From positions 62,260,279-62,324,278 of the forward strand of contig CM042034.1 in NCBI GenBank assembly GCA_023525975.1: a DNA stretch of 64,000 nucleotides. The letters run 5' to 3'. Made by a program: the position numbers and the translations under genes. The notes under the pieces were generated by a model. It made no database searches. It had not been told where the DNA came from and was given only the letters and a program-made list of their open reading frames with translations. Source of the DNA: Smallanthus sonchifolius. Its lineage: Eukaryota; Streptophyta; Magnoliopsida; Asterales; Asteraceae. The first letter of the stretch is position 1. Each line of letters opens with the position of its first letter. This document shows positions 31,877 to 42,774 of the stretch, in pieces.

Positions 31877-31924
<48 letters not shown>

Positions 31925-33468
31925 TTCATCCTTTTCTTTCTTTTCTTTCTTTCTTTAATTTCATGGGTCATACTCTATAAGGGTGATCAACCCGTCATTT
32001 GCTTACGAATGTCATAAAGACAATCGCCGCGGTCCATCGTCATGGCCCGCCTATACTTACAACCGTCCGGCAACTAGTGCCGTCCGTCATTTTATTCTTA
32101 CAACCGTCCGGCAACCTTTGTCCGTCCGTCATGACTTACAACCGTCCTACCGTCGTAGGCCGTAATTCGCCCGTCTACCCGAAGGTATCCGTTTCCCATG
32201 CGACTATTATTTATACAACCGTTCTACTATAATATGCCAATTGCTTCGACCGTCCATTAATGGCATTCGTACGTCCTAGCTGATGAAGGAACGCACTTGT
32301 CCCGATTGTAAAATAATCACATGGTCGTCCGTCTACCGAAGTAGCCGTTATCATCGAAGCGTCCATAACATTTTCTGTACTTGGCAAGCAATATATACAT
32401 GGATATAAAGCAGGATTTCATTCTTTCATATTGTGTTATACTTTCATTCATTCTTTATAATCATGCTTTTCATTCTTTATTCATAATTTCTCTTTCATGT
32501 ATAGGTATATATATATATACATACTTGTATAACACATATGATCACATTGACATTCATAACATTTATTCACTTAGTGTATACATCTCAGCCCCAAAACATT
32601 TGAAAACATTTGCACATAACATAGAAGGGGCACATAGAACTCACCTGATGGGCTACTCTAGGTTGTCCTAGACAAAGGTCCAACAGCGTCACTTTCGATC
32701 TGGATTAGGTAGTTAAATACACATTAGACCCAACCCCGACTTTAATGGTTTAATCATTCTAAACTTACTAACTTTACTTAACCAACCTGCTGCCTGCTGT
32801 CTGCTGCCTGCGCACTTAGTAAGTGCGCAGGGACTTGCTCTTGCGCACTTGGCAAGTGCGCAGGAGCCTTCCTCCTGCGTACTTGGTAAGTACGCAGGGT
32901 CTGCATCCTGCGTACTTGGTAAGTACGTAGGGATTCCCTCCTGCGCACTTGGTAAGTGCGCAGGACCTGGTTCTTGGACCAAAAATCCGAAGTTCTTGCA
33001 TGCAAACCCGATCGTGCCAATCTTACAATTTTCTTTGATCAAAACATGCGGTTTTCGTTCTAGATGTTATTTCTAAGCTTATTATCAAGTTTCATCCGTA
33101 AAAACATCATCTATTTAGCTAAAACTCGAGAAACCCCAAAATGAACAAAAACTCAGATTATGTATGAATCATTACCTGGATTGAAGTTTTGATTCGGAGG
33201 TTTTGCTCACGAGCTCAGCTGTAACGTGCTCCTCTAATCTCGTGACGATCCGTCGACTTTCTCTCTCTAGACCCGGGCTCCCTTTCTCTCTCTAGAATTG
33301 GTGAAATGGAGGTGAAATGGTCAAATGGGCTGTCTTGCCCCTTTTATACCTGGGCTTCCCTCGGCCCGTTAGAGTCGAGCCCAAGCCCATACGTCTTTCT
33401 TTCTCTTTATGACGTTTAAATCCCCATCGTATTATTATTTACTTATTTACTATTTTCGGGATGTTACA
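31481..33468 (-). repeat. Gypsy-B 5' LTR
   Basis: The sister of 24562-26512, 37 bp longer. It has a longer (TA)n tract near 31883-31921 and a full set of five palindromes. Few substitutions separate the two LTRs, so insertion was fairly recent. Confidence 0.95.
32808..32964 (-). repeat. Palindrome array in Gypsy-B 5' LTR, five units
   Basis: Outer units pair GCGCACTT with AAGTGCGC. The two middle units pair GCGTACTT with AAGTACGC or AAGTACGT. In unit three both arms have changed together, so the stem is kept. The array lies 504-660 bases from the LTR 5' end. Confidence 0.93.
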
Positions 33469-33473
33469 AGTCT
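33469..33473. repeat. Gypsy-B target-site duplication, right
   Basis: AGTCT matches 24557-24561. Confidence 0.93.
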
Positions 33474-36400
33474 GCATGAAGGTCATTCCATAGTCAAGCA
33501 TTTGATTTTGGATCCAGATGACCCGTGCACAGCAGCTTGAAGCTGCGATGTATTCTACTTCAGCTGTTGAAGTAGAGACACATGTTTGCTTTTTGCATTG
33601 CCATGAGATGAGCCATCCTCCCAGAAATTGACATCCCCCTGATGTGGACTTCTTGTCCAAGTTGCAACCCCCATAGTCACTGTCAGTGTAGGCATAGAGA
33701 TTGACATTTCCATTCTTTGGATACCATAGCCCAATTTTTGGAGCTCCCTTTAGATATCTAAGGATCCTTTTGACAGCTTGAAGATGAGACACTTTTGGAG
33801 CTGCTTGAAATCTTGCGCAGAAACAAACTGCAAACATGATATCTGGTCTTGAGGCAGTGAGATACATGAGAGACCTTATCATTGCTCGATACTGATGTTG
33901 ATCAGTGTCTTGTCCTTCTTTATCCGGAGATAATTGATGGTGCACTTGTATAGGAGTTCTTGCAGCAGAGCAGTCAGCCATTTTGAACCTCTCCAAGATG
34001 CTTTTGACATACTTGGATTGACTTATGAAGATTCCATTTGGTACCTGTTTAACTGGAAGTCCTAAAAAGAAATTTAGTTCACCCATTGAACTCATTTCAA
34101 ATTTGGAATGCATCAGAACTTCAAAGTCTTTGCAGAGTTTCTTTCTTGTAGATCCAAAGATAATGTCATCAACATAAATCTGGACAAACAAAATTTCTCC
34201 CCCTTCATCTTTGATGAAAAGTGTCTGATCAATGGCCCCTCTTCTGAAGTTGTTGCTAAGTAGATATCCAGATAAAGTTTCATACCAGGCTCTTGGGGCT
34301 TGGTGTAAGCCATAGAGAGCTTTGTCCAGTTTTAAGACCTTATTTGGATGTGTAGGATCCACAAAGCCTGGAGGCTGTTTGACAAAGACCTCTTCACCAA
34401 TCTTGCCATACAGAAAGGCACTCTTCACATCCATTTGATAGATCATAAAGTTTTTGGATGCTGCATATGCCAGAAAGATTCTGATGGCTTCCAGACGGGC
34501 AACAGGAGCAAAGACTTCATCATAGTCAATGCCTTCTTCTTGAGTGTAACCTTGAGCTACCAGTCTGGCTTTGTTCTTGACCACGATGCCCCTTTCATCT
34601 TGCTTATTTCTGAAGACCCATCTTGTTCCAATGGCTGTTTGACCAGGTGGAATATCAACAAGCTTCCAAACATCTTGTCTTTTGAATTGCAGCAATTCTT
34701 CCTGCATTGCTTCAATCCAGCTGTTGTGCTTGAGAGCTTCATCAATCTTCTTGGGTTCCACCTGAGATAGAAAGCAAGAGAACAAACAAATGTTGGCTTC
34801 ATGAGACTTACTTCTTGTGTGGATACCTAAGTGGACTTGGCCAATGATGTTTTTTAGAGGATGCCCTTTGTTTATTCTCTGAGCTGGTATCACATCCAGC
34901 CGTATTCCCTCTTCAAGATTACTTTGGTTTAGATCAGGATTGTCTTCAGTTGTGAGGAGAGGAGCTTGAAGGTTCTGATCATTGTGTTCCACATTGTCAG
35001 CAGTGTTAGCATCAGAGGCCTCTTCAGCATGGATTGAGGAGGACTCATTAAAGATTTCTTGGTCAGAGAGATTGTTGCTTGTGGTGTTGGAAGTACCGGC
35101 TTCACCTGTACTGGCTTCAATAGCTTCTGCCATTGATGGAGGATCAATGGATGGCCTTTTCATCCTGATGTAGGGACTGGGAAAATCCAGTCTGTAGTCA
35201 GAAGAGGAGGTTGAGGCAGAAGATGTGGATTTTGAAGAGGAAGACTCCATATTTGAGAATATGAGAGGCTCAAATATCTGGGTGAAGGAGTCTATATCAA
35301 AGAGCCAGTTAGGACCTTTGCCTTGTTCACAGACAACGTGTTCCCTGCATTCCACATTAGCAGATTCTTCCACAATCCGAGTCCTAGAATTGAACACTCG
35401 GTAGGCCTTTGATTGAGAGGAGTAACCCACAAAGTAACCTTCATCAGACTTTGCACCGAATTTAGGAAGAACTCCATGTGTGATGAGGATGGTACATGGA
35501 CATCCAAAGGGCTTCAGGAAGCCAATGTAGGGAACTCTTTTGAGCCATAGTTCATAGGGTGTTTTCTGGAGAGGCTTAACAATAAGGACTCTATTCAGCA
35601 CATAACAAGCTGTGCTTACTGCTTCCGCCCAGAAAGTAAGGGGCAGCTTTGAGTCAGCCAGCATAGATCTTGCTGATTCAATCAGAGTCCTATTTCTTCT
35701 TTCAGCAACCCCATTTTGTTGAGGGGTTCTTGGAGCACTGTATTGCCTTTCAATGCCCTTGCTCTCACAGAAACTGTTCAAAGTGTGATTTTTGAACTCT
35801 GTTCCCTGATCACACCTTATGATCTTTACCTTCAGATTGCTTTGATTCTCTACCCTAAGAATATAGATTTGAGAATCTCAGCAGTTTCATCTTTTGTTCT
35901 TAGGAAGAATACCCATGAGAATCTGGAGAAGTCATCAGTTATCACCAGACAGTAGGACTTTTTGCCCATTGACATGACATTCGTAGGACCAAAGAGATCC
36001 ATATGCAGTAGCTGGAGAGGGTTGTCATTTGTGTTCAATGTCTTGGGCTTGTGGGAACTCTTGTGTTGTTTTCCCTTCAAGCAGGCAATGCAGTGATCGT
36101 CTAGCTGGAATTCTTTGTCAGGAAGCCCTCTGACAAGATTGTCCTTCACTAATTTATTGATTGTTTTGATGTTAACATGGCTTAACCTCCTGTGCCAGAG
36201 AGCGGATTCATCAACTGATGCCTTTGACAGAAAACATGAAACACTACCAGATGGAGTGGCTTCATTCATGTCAAGCACATATAAGTTGTCCTTTCTGTGA
36301 GCAGTTAGGAGAATCTTCTCTGGAGGAGGTTTAGATAGGCCAGGAGCTAACACGAAACATTCTTTTTCAGTGAAGAGCATCCAATGCTTTTGATCACATA

Positions 36401-36664
36401 CTTGGGAAACACTCATGAGATTGAAGTCAAGTTCTTTAACATAGTTGACTCTTTCAATACTCATCCTTTCATTGGACACAGTTCCTTGTCCAGTGATAGA
36501 TCCACCCTTTGAGTCACTCCCAAAGGCAACATATCCTCCATTGAAATGTCTGAAGTTAGAGAGGATGGACCTGTTGCCTGTCATGTGCCTGGAACAGCCG
36601 CTATCTACCACCCAAGAAATGTGTTTATTGCCTAGCTGTCCCTGCACATGGAAGATATCTAATT
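33469..36664 (-). pseudogene. Sirevirus pol: protease, integrase, reverse transcriptase, RNase H (most)
   Basis: Order on - is Ty1/copia (PR-IN-RT-RH). The protease has VVDSGCSRHMTG. The integrase finger has LWHRRLSH and CIAC, the core starts at LLHMDLFGP, and the later D and E motifs are CDQGTEF and NGVAERR. A one-base frameshift near 35855 splits the integrase core into two frames. Reverse transcriptase has the IYVDD motif, and RNase H has YTDSDYGG and STAEVEYIA. The frame then runs into Gypsy-B at 33468 and continues at 24561. Pol opens in a different frame from gag and overlaps the gag stop by a few bases, so translation would need a frameshift or a separate start. Confidence 0.92.
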
Positions 36665-37996
36665 AGCGGGAGGATCATTGTAGCATGCAGCATTGTAGAA
36701 GATCGTTGCTAATTTGCCATTGTCAGCATGCTTGCAGTCAGTGGAACCAATAGTTATGCTTGGAGATTGTTTGGCCTTCCATTGCTGTGTTGGTGGTTTT
36801 CTAGCTTTCTTTACATTGTCGGCAGAAGATGTTGTTGCTGACAACTCTGGCTTATCCGCAGCCGATTTTGCTGCTGAAGGCTTTGCTGGAGCAGTAGCAG
36901 TTTTTGCTGCTGGAAGCTTTATTTTGGATTTTCCTTTGTCAGCAGCAGATACTTTTGCTGCTGATGCCGTTGTTTTTGATTTTGCTTTGTCAGCAGCAGA
37001 GACTTTTGCTGCTGACGGCTTTGCCTTTGGTTTCCTGGACTTTACTCTATCAGCAGCGATTTTGTTTGCTGCTGATGGGTTGAACACAGATGACCGATTT
37101 GTAATCTGGTTAAAAGGGTTGAACTTGCATGTTGCAGCAAAGTGGTTTGATTCCCCACATATGATGCAAGTTTGTTGAGGTTTCTGCATCTTCACTCTTT
37201 GAGGGGATAGAGATTCTCTGAACTTTGTTGCCTTTGCATTATAGCTTCTCACCTGTTTGTTTCTGTTTGTTTTCTCAAAGGCATGCTGCTTTGAGTTTCT
37301 TTGGTATTCAAGGTAGTGAAAGCAGGTGCTGGCAGTGTGATTGTATTTGCCACACACAAAGCAGGATAGTGCTATCTTGTCCCGGTGAAAGTCCACATAG
37401 TTCTTACTTTGAAACAAATCTTTGAAGTTCCAGGGATAAGCTTTGTTATGCTCAAAAGTGGCTTCTTCCAGAGTCTTTTGAACATATGGACCTTTTTCTC
37501 CAGGTGTATGAAAACTATCAAACATCTTTGGCTTTGACTGAGACTTGGGGTTGGTGAAACCTGATGTCTCTCCCTTTTCAATGTTTAGCTTTCTTCCATT
37601 TTGAGGATAGCTAATCTTGATTTGTTTGAATGGGATGGGAGCTGGAATAGTTGAAGTAACAACAGGACATTCAGTTTTGTTCAGAACAGCTTCAGAGATG
37701 GGAGCAGATGGAACTGCACTAGTTTCACAGTGATCTGAGCAGGTTGACTCAGATTCTGAAGAGGTGAAGCAGTCTTCCACAAAACGTGCATCCATTGAAG
37801 GATCAAGGTTTCGGTTTGCCGTATCAAGATTTGCAGTATTGAAGCTTGGTTCGTGAATGGCAACATAGTCAGCAGGAGGAGGAACTGTCTTGTACTCGTC
37901 ATCATGATATCCAAGTCCAGTTTTTACCCTTTCATGGACTTGAATATCTAACAATCTTTGTAACTTTTTAGATGAAAATTCATATTTTTTCAACAT
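36659..37996 (-). pseudogene. Sirevirus gag, C-terminal part with two CCHC knuckles
   Basis: This 445-codon segment ends at TAG at 36659 and is joined upstream to 37980-38690 through a frameshift at an A-run. It has two knuckles, CFVCGKYNHTASTC and CIICGESNHFAATC, likely for RNA binding. Near its end is a low-complexity part rich in SAAK and SAADK repeats (36821-37079). There the DNA repeats TGCTGCTGA/TCAGCAGCA, the half-site of the LTR palindrome. The function of this long extension is not known to me. Confidence 0.85.
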
Positions 37997-38690
37997 GAAC
38001 TTTCTGTTCAGCCAGTTCAGCTCTGGTAGCTTTAAGTTTTACTAATAGATCATCAATCTGAGTTTCAAGATTGGTTTGTTCATGTTTTAATGAAGAAATC
38101 TCTTTCTTAAGGCAGTTAATCTTTTCTTTGTAACTGTCTTCGACCTTTTTGAATTCAGATTTCATTTGGTGAAACTCTTCATTTTGATCTATTAGATTTT
38201 GGTTATGCTTTCTATAACCTAAAACTTTGTCAATGCAAGCTTGAGAGCAAAGATGTTCAAATACCTGAGGTGGTATCTCTGCATTGTCTGCCATAAGTGC
38301 TTGGTTGGAGGCAGGAACATCTTCATATTGAAAACTCCAGTCAAATTCTGTAGTTCCAACATTTGCACAGGCTGCAGTTTGTGCTGGAGGAGTTCCTTGC
38401 TGCTGCTGCTGCTGCCTGGGCTGACCTTGGTAACCTTGTCTTTGATGGCTGGCACCCTGATTGGCTTTGGGTGCCTTGCACTCCCTAGCAAAGTGACCCA
38501 TTTGGTTACAGTTGTAACATCGGATCTTGCTTTTATCAAGCCCAACTCTGGTGTTTGAGCTGTTGCTTGGAACTGATCTCCCGGTTCTAGAATAAAACCT
38601 TTTTGCTCTGAGGGAGAGCATGGCATATGAGTGCTGAATATCCATTTCTTCAAGATCATCTGGATGAAGCATTCCAGATCCTCTTTTATG
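37980..38690 (-). pseudogene. Sirevirus gag, middle part: CCHC knuckle and coiled coil
   Basis: It carries CYNCNQMGHFAREC (a CCHC knuckle), a Gln-rich stretch near 38395-38430, and a long coiled coil toward the end. It ends at a TGA created by a one-base change in an A-run near 37985; the next frame carries on directly. A second frameshift near 38690 separates it from the N-terminal part. Confidence 0.85.
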
Positions 38691-39586
38691 AAGTACATGC
38701 TGCTTGAGTTGTCAGAGACAAAAGCAGTAAAGGTTGACTGTTGAGGAGGGGCTTCAAGAAGAAGTGGTGATGAGTTGGATTGTGAAGAAGTTGGTGTTTG
38801 AGTATGAGTGATGATGGGGGGATAGTAATTGCTTACACTAGGACCGGAGTGATCAGAGTGAAGCGCAGATGAGATGGTGGAGGAAGTAGAGGCTGATTGA
38901 TGATTGGAGCTCCTTTCCTTGGCTTGAATCATTTCTAATTCATTTGTTTTCAGCATGCCAAAGAGCTCTGTTATCTGGAGAGTTTTTAAATTCTCCGTTC
39001 TTCTTATAGACACTGTATATAGTGTCCAGCAGCTCGGGAGAGATCTGATAAAATTTTTGAGAATATCTTCATTCTCTAGCTTTACTTTGGAGCACTGCAG
39101 TTCTCCCATCAGGTACGTGTACCTGTTATACAAAACGGTTAGTGACTCACCTTCCTTCCAGACGAAGTTTTCGTACTGCTGCTTCAGGATGTCCCTTCTG
39201 TTTTCTTTGACTTCCTCTGAGCCAGCAAACATCTTCTCAAGAGCCTCCCAGAGCTCCTTAGCAGTTTTGTAACTTCTGAAGTTATGAAAAACATCATTTG
39301 GAAGGCACATTTGGATAGCTCCTAGTGCCTTGAAGTCCACCTCCATCTTCTTTATGTCCTCTTCTGAGTACTTGGAGGGCTCCTTCGGGACTAGTGGACC
39401 TCCAGAATCAGCAGAGGCCACCATGGGAGTGTAGGGTCCATCCCTGATGGATTTCCACATTCCGTACTCCTGATAACAGAAGAAGCTTTCCATGCGATTC
39501 TTCCACATGTCGTAGTCTTCCCCAGATACCAACCTTGGTGGTCGGTTGATGTTGCCGATGTCTTCAAATCCATTACTCTGTGCCAT
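38690..39586 (-). pseudogene. Sirevirus gag, N-terminal part
   Basis: It starts at the ATG at 39586 (MAQSNGFEDIGNIN), about 100 bases after the primer site. It has the plant copia Gag core (motifs MWKNRMESFF, LGAIQMCLP, AKELWEALEKMF, LPSCW). A Ser/Thr-rich tail holds THTQTP at 38791-38808, a match to the TQT motif bound by dynein light chain LC8. A frameshift near 38690 ends this frame. The whole gag spans about 970 codons, which is long for copia elements and typical of Sireviruses. Confidence 0.9.
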
Positions 39587-39683
39587 CTTTGTTTTGTGAT
39601 TTTGGGTGACTTGATCAAAGAGAAACTTTAGAATAGAACCAGAAGTGATTAAACAAGTGTGAGTTTGTTTAATCTGAGCCAAA

Positions 39684-39695
39684 GCTCTGATACCA
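39684..39695 (-). promoter_or_regulatory. Sirevirus primer-binding site (initiator tRNA-Met)
   Basis: On - it reads TGGTATCAGAGC, two bases inside LTR B. Confidence 0.93.
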
Positions 39696-39697
39696 CT

Positions 39698-40571
39698 TGT
39701 AGGATCGTGAAAGTACAAGATGGTTCTGTTCTTAGTTGAAATTGGCGGAAACAATAGCAACTACACAAGTATAATCGAGTAAACAGAAAGAATACTTATA
39801 AGAACAGTGTTGTATTAAGCTTTTGTGAATAAACGATTACAAATGAAAACTCTATCAAGAAGCACACTTACAATGAAGTGTTTACACAGTATTTATACTA
39901 ACTTAGAATCAAGACAGACCATTGATTCTAAGGATCAGATCTAACACAGACCGTTGATCTTTTGTACAAAGCTAATAATACAAGTTTAGTCTAAACTAGC
40001 TAACTTTATTAAAGCGTCTTCTTTATGCATCATTACTTGCATGTTTGGAGAAGAGCATTGTTGTCCGTTATTGGTTGCACCATTGAGGTTCCTCCTTATT
40101 TGAGTGTGTCAGTAGCTTTTGCAGAAAGTTGTCAGTGACGCTTGGCATGGATAGTCAGCTGCAACGATTTATCTTCAAGGCACAAGGCTGTCAGCAGCAA
40201 GGATGAGGATCAGCATCAAGACTGATCTGTTGAACGCTGCTGATAAGCCTATCAGTAGCAATAAGTGTTGAATGCTGCTGATAAGCCTATCAGCAGCAAC
40301 AAGTGTTGAATGTTGCTGATAAGCCTATCAGCAGCAACAAGTGTTGAATGTTGCTGATAAGCCTATCAGCAGCAACAAGTGTTGAATGCTGCTGATAAGC
40401 CTATCAGCAGCAACAAGTATTAAGCGCTGCTTATAAGCCTATCAACAGCAACAAGTGTTGAATGCTGCTTATAAGCCTATCAGCAGCAACAAGTGTTGAA
40501 TGCTGCTGATAAGCCTATCAGCAGCATTTGTACTTAGAAGAATTTTGTTGCAATCAGTCTTTGGTTCTACA
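39698..40571 (-). repeat. Sirevirus LTR B (5' LTR), unpaired
   Basis: On + it runs from TGTAGGATCG to TTGGTTCTACA. It has the same layout as LTR A and C but with many substitutions and eight palindrome units (40236-40525). A likely TATA box (TATAAATAC on -) lies near 39891. The five bases after it (GATAC) do not match those before LTR A (CACAT), so these two LTRs did not insert here as a simple pair. Confidence 0.9.
40236..40525 (-). repeat. Palindrome array in Sirevirus LTR B, eight units
   Basis: Eight 38-bp units with the GCTGCTGATA/TATCAGCAGC palindrome. Three or four have single arm mismatches without a matching change. Confidence 0.93.
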
Positions 40572-40960
40572 GATACAAACATCTACAAATCAAACAAACA
40601 ATCAGAAGACTCTCAACCTAACAACCGGGAACTCTAAGACTCGATTTAAGCATGAAACCCTAGAAGATGACGAGACAAAACTGATGAAGATAGGATGAAG
40701 ATGACGATGTGAGAGAGGTTGTGACTTGGGGAATACGATTAGGGTTTGTGAGTGTAGGAAGAAACCCGTTCCATTCTTTGAATAGTCTGCAACTGATAAT
40801 CTGCAACACGCTACAACAAACCTTCAACTTTGCTCTTGTGCATCTTTAACCCATGAACTTCCAGATTCTTCATTTTACACTACAAAATAAAACAACTAAT
40901 CAACACCCTAAGAACCATATATTTAGTAATTGAATTGACAAAGATATATATTTTTAACAG
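40572..40960. other. Non-coding flank of LTR B
   Basis: No gene was recognised. Reverse-strand phrases such as ATCGTCATCTTCATCC and AACCCTAATCG look like a plant gene leader, but no matching coding exon follows. Confidence 0.35.
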
Positions 40961-41091
40961 GTTAACTTGGGTGACTTCAAATTAGTCAACGGGTTAATTT
41001 GGGTCATCTTAAATTAGTCAACGGGTCAATTTGGGTCACCTCAAATATTCAATGGGTTAATTTGGGTCACGTTAAATAAGTCAACGGGTCA
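40961..41091. repeat. Short tandem repeat, about 34-bp period
   Basis: Four degenerate units of GGGTTAATTTGGGTCACCTT with AAATTAGTCAAC. Confidence 0.85.
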
Positions 41092-41639
41092 TAATAATCA
41101 AGTATTATAAAACTTTGTTAACTTAAAAATAATGCATATGGGTCCCCCCAATTTTGTCACCCCACCCGTCGTCGCCCCGCTCCGCCGCTACCCCCGCCTG
41201 CCGCAAACATCAGGTTTCGTTCACATGTAACACATTTGATACCTGACGTTTGATATTTTAACACATTGTGTCCCAGGTCCTTAACTCCGTTATATTTTAG
41301 GGGCCCATTTTTACTAGTCGCACAGGGCATCCGAAATAGCAGGGATGACCCTGATGATACATGTGTGTGATAAACCTTACCCGACCCGAACAATCGAACC
41401 GAACCGAAATCTTTTTATACCATGCCCTATGAAATTGTTGCATCTAAAAACAGTTAATCCCCTAAAAATATTTCTAGATCCGCCACTATACATAATTAAG
41501 CATATAACTAAAAAGTGACTAAGCAATATACTAGATTTTGACTCGAACCAAATTGACATCCGTTTTTACCCGGACTAATTTTGCTCCAAACAATTTTTAA
41601 CCCGAACCCGTTATGACCCGTGAGCAGAACCTACTCAAC
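41092..41639. other. Intergenic sequence, no gene seen
   Basis: It contains GC-rich fragments (41160-41210) and CCCGACCCGAACC-type phrases that are common in old plant repeats. Nothing codes. Confidence 0.45.
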
Positions 41640-41826
41640 CCACTAATTTTTTTATTGTTTATTTTTATTATTATTATTATTATTATTTTTAACGTGGACG
41701 ACATGGGGAACAAGGTCTCCGAACCATTTTTAAGTTATTGATTTATATTTTGAGTTATGATTTTTTTTTACCTTTAATAAGTAGTTTTTTTGTTTTCTCA
41801 TGAATATTGTGTTTTCTTATGATCAT

Positions 41827-41904
<78 letters not shown>

Positions 41905-42600
41905 TTGAGTTCATGAGAGAACTCATTTTAATGAGAGAACTAGATAACTCCATATTAAAGGGTAAAAAAAACATAACTCACAATATAAATCAAAAACTAA
42001 AAAAATGGTTCAGAGACTATGTTTCCCACGTCGTCCTCGTTCAAAAAATAAATAAATAACCTAACACCACCCCACACGTAATACTGCATATGTGTAGTAC
42101 CACCCAAAAAACCTAACCCATCCCCAAAAACCTAAACCCCCACCCCACCTTCACCCAAAAACCTAACCCCACCCCACCCCACCCCTAAAAAACCTAAACC
42201 CCCCACCCACCCACCCACCCACCCCCTCCAAAAACCTAACCTAAAAACTAAACTAAACTAAACCCAAAAAAGTAAACCCTAAAGCTAAACCGACTATTTT
42301 TTCGAGTTTCTTTTTTTTGAACGAGGACGACGTGGGAAAAAAGGTCTTCAAACCACTTCTTTAGTTTTTTATTTATATTTTGAGTTATGATTTTTTTATT
42401 ATTTTTTTGTCTTTAATGAGGAAAAAAACTCGAAAAAATAGTCGGTTTAGCTTTAGGGTTTAGTTTTTTGTGTTTAGTTTAGCTTTTAGGTTATGTTTTT
42501 GGGGGGGTGTGGGTGGGGAGTTTAGGTTTTTGGGGGTGGGGTGAGGTTAGGTTTTTGGGTGAGGGTGGGGTGGGGGGTTTAGGTTTTTGGAAAATAAGAT
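41640..42600. mobile_element. Foldback MITE cluster related to 16098-16650, around a (TA)n tract
   Basis: An inverted end (41640-41833) and a forward end (from 41903) face each other across about 70 bp of TA. Internal phrases (CACGTCGTCCTCGTTC and its reverse at 42318-42335; AATATAAATCAAAAACT) recur in both directions. The C-rich arm 42065-42290 and G-rich arm 42430-42590 form a large imperfect inverted repeat. No coding capacity was found. Exact element borders are unclear. Confidence 0.7.
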
Positions 42601-42774
42601 TATTAAAAATAATCATAATGAAAGCATAACATATAAAATAGTTGGATAAAAGGAACAAAAATAATGCATATAATATTTTGAATGTACCTCGGTGCCTCTC
42701 GATCTTAAGAAAAGGTTAAAAAACTAATACGTTTTTGTTTACTACCTTAAAACTATTTTATTTGTGACACCCAC

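Larger units (their letters stand above)
24562..33468 (-). mobile_element. Gypsy-B: complete nested Tekay-like chromovirus
   Basis: The 8907-bp element has two nearly identical LTRs, a tRNA-Met primer site, purine tract, gag-pol with chromodomain, and AGTCT duplications on both sides. It inserted into the RNase H coding sequence of the Sirevirus. Its reading frame carries two nonsense codons and one frameshift, so the copy appears dead although its LTRs are still very similar. It is related to Gypsy-A but is a different family, with alignable LTR parts and unrelated array sequences. Confidence 0.95.
18650..40571 (-). mobile_element. Sirevirus-type Ty1/copia element, interrupted by Gypsy-B
   Basis: Read on the - strand the order is LTR (39698-40571), tRNA-Met primer site, very long gag, PR-IN-RT-RNase H, a long extra ORF downstream of pol, purine tract and LTR (18650-19410). 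The extra ORF after pol and the large gag are hallmarks of the Sirevirus (Maximus/SIRE) lineage. Gypsy-B (24562-33468) sits in the RNase H region. Gag, pol and the extra ORF all carry stops or frameshifts, so the copy is not autonomous. The two end LTRs are not each other's closest match. The LTR at 18650 matches the one at 48956 far better, so this copy is probably a recombinant. Confidence 0.88.

Noticed and set aside
36714..37178. Long open frame on + opposite the Sirevirus gag (about 154 codons)
   Set aside because: It mirrors the SAADK repeats on the other strand, is low in complexity and has no start context. It is a shadow of the real minus-strand gag.
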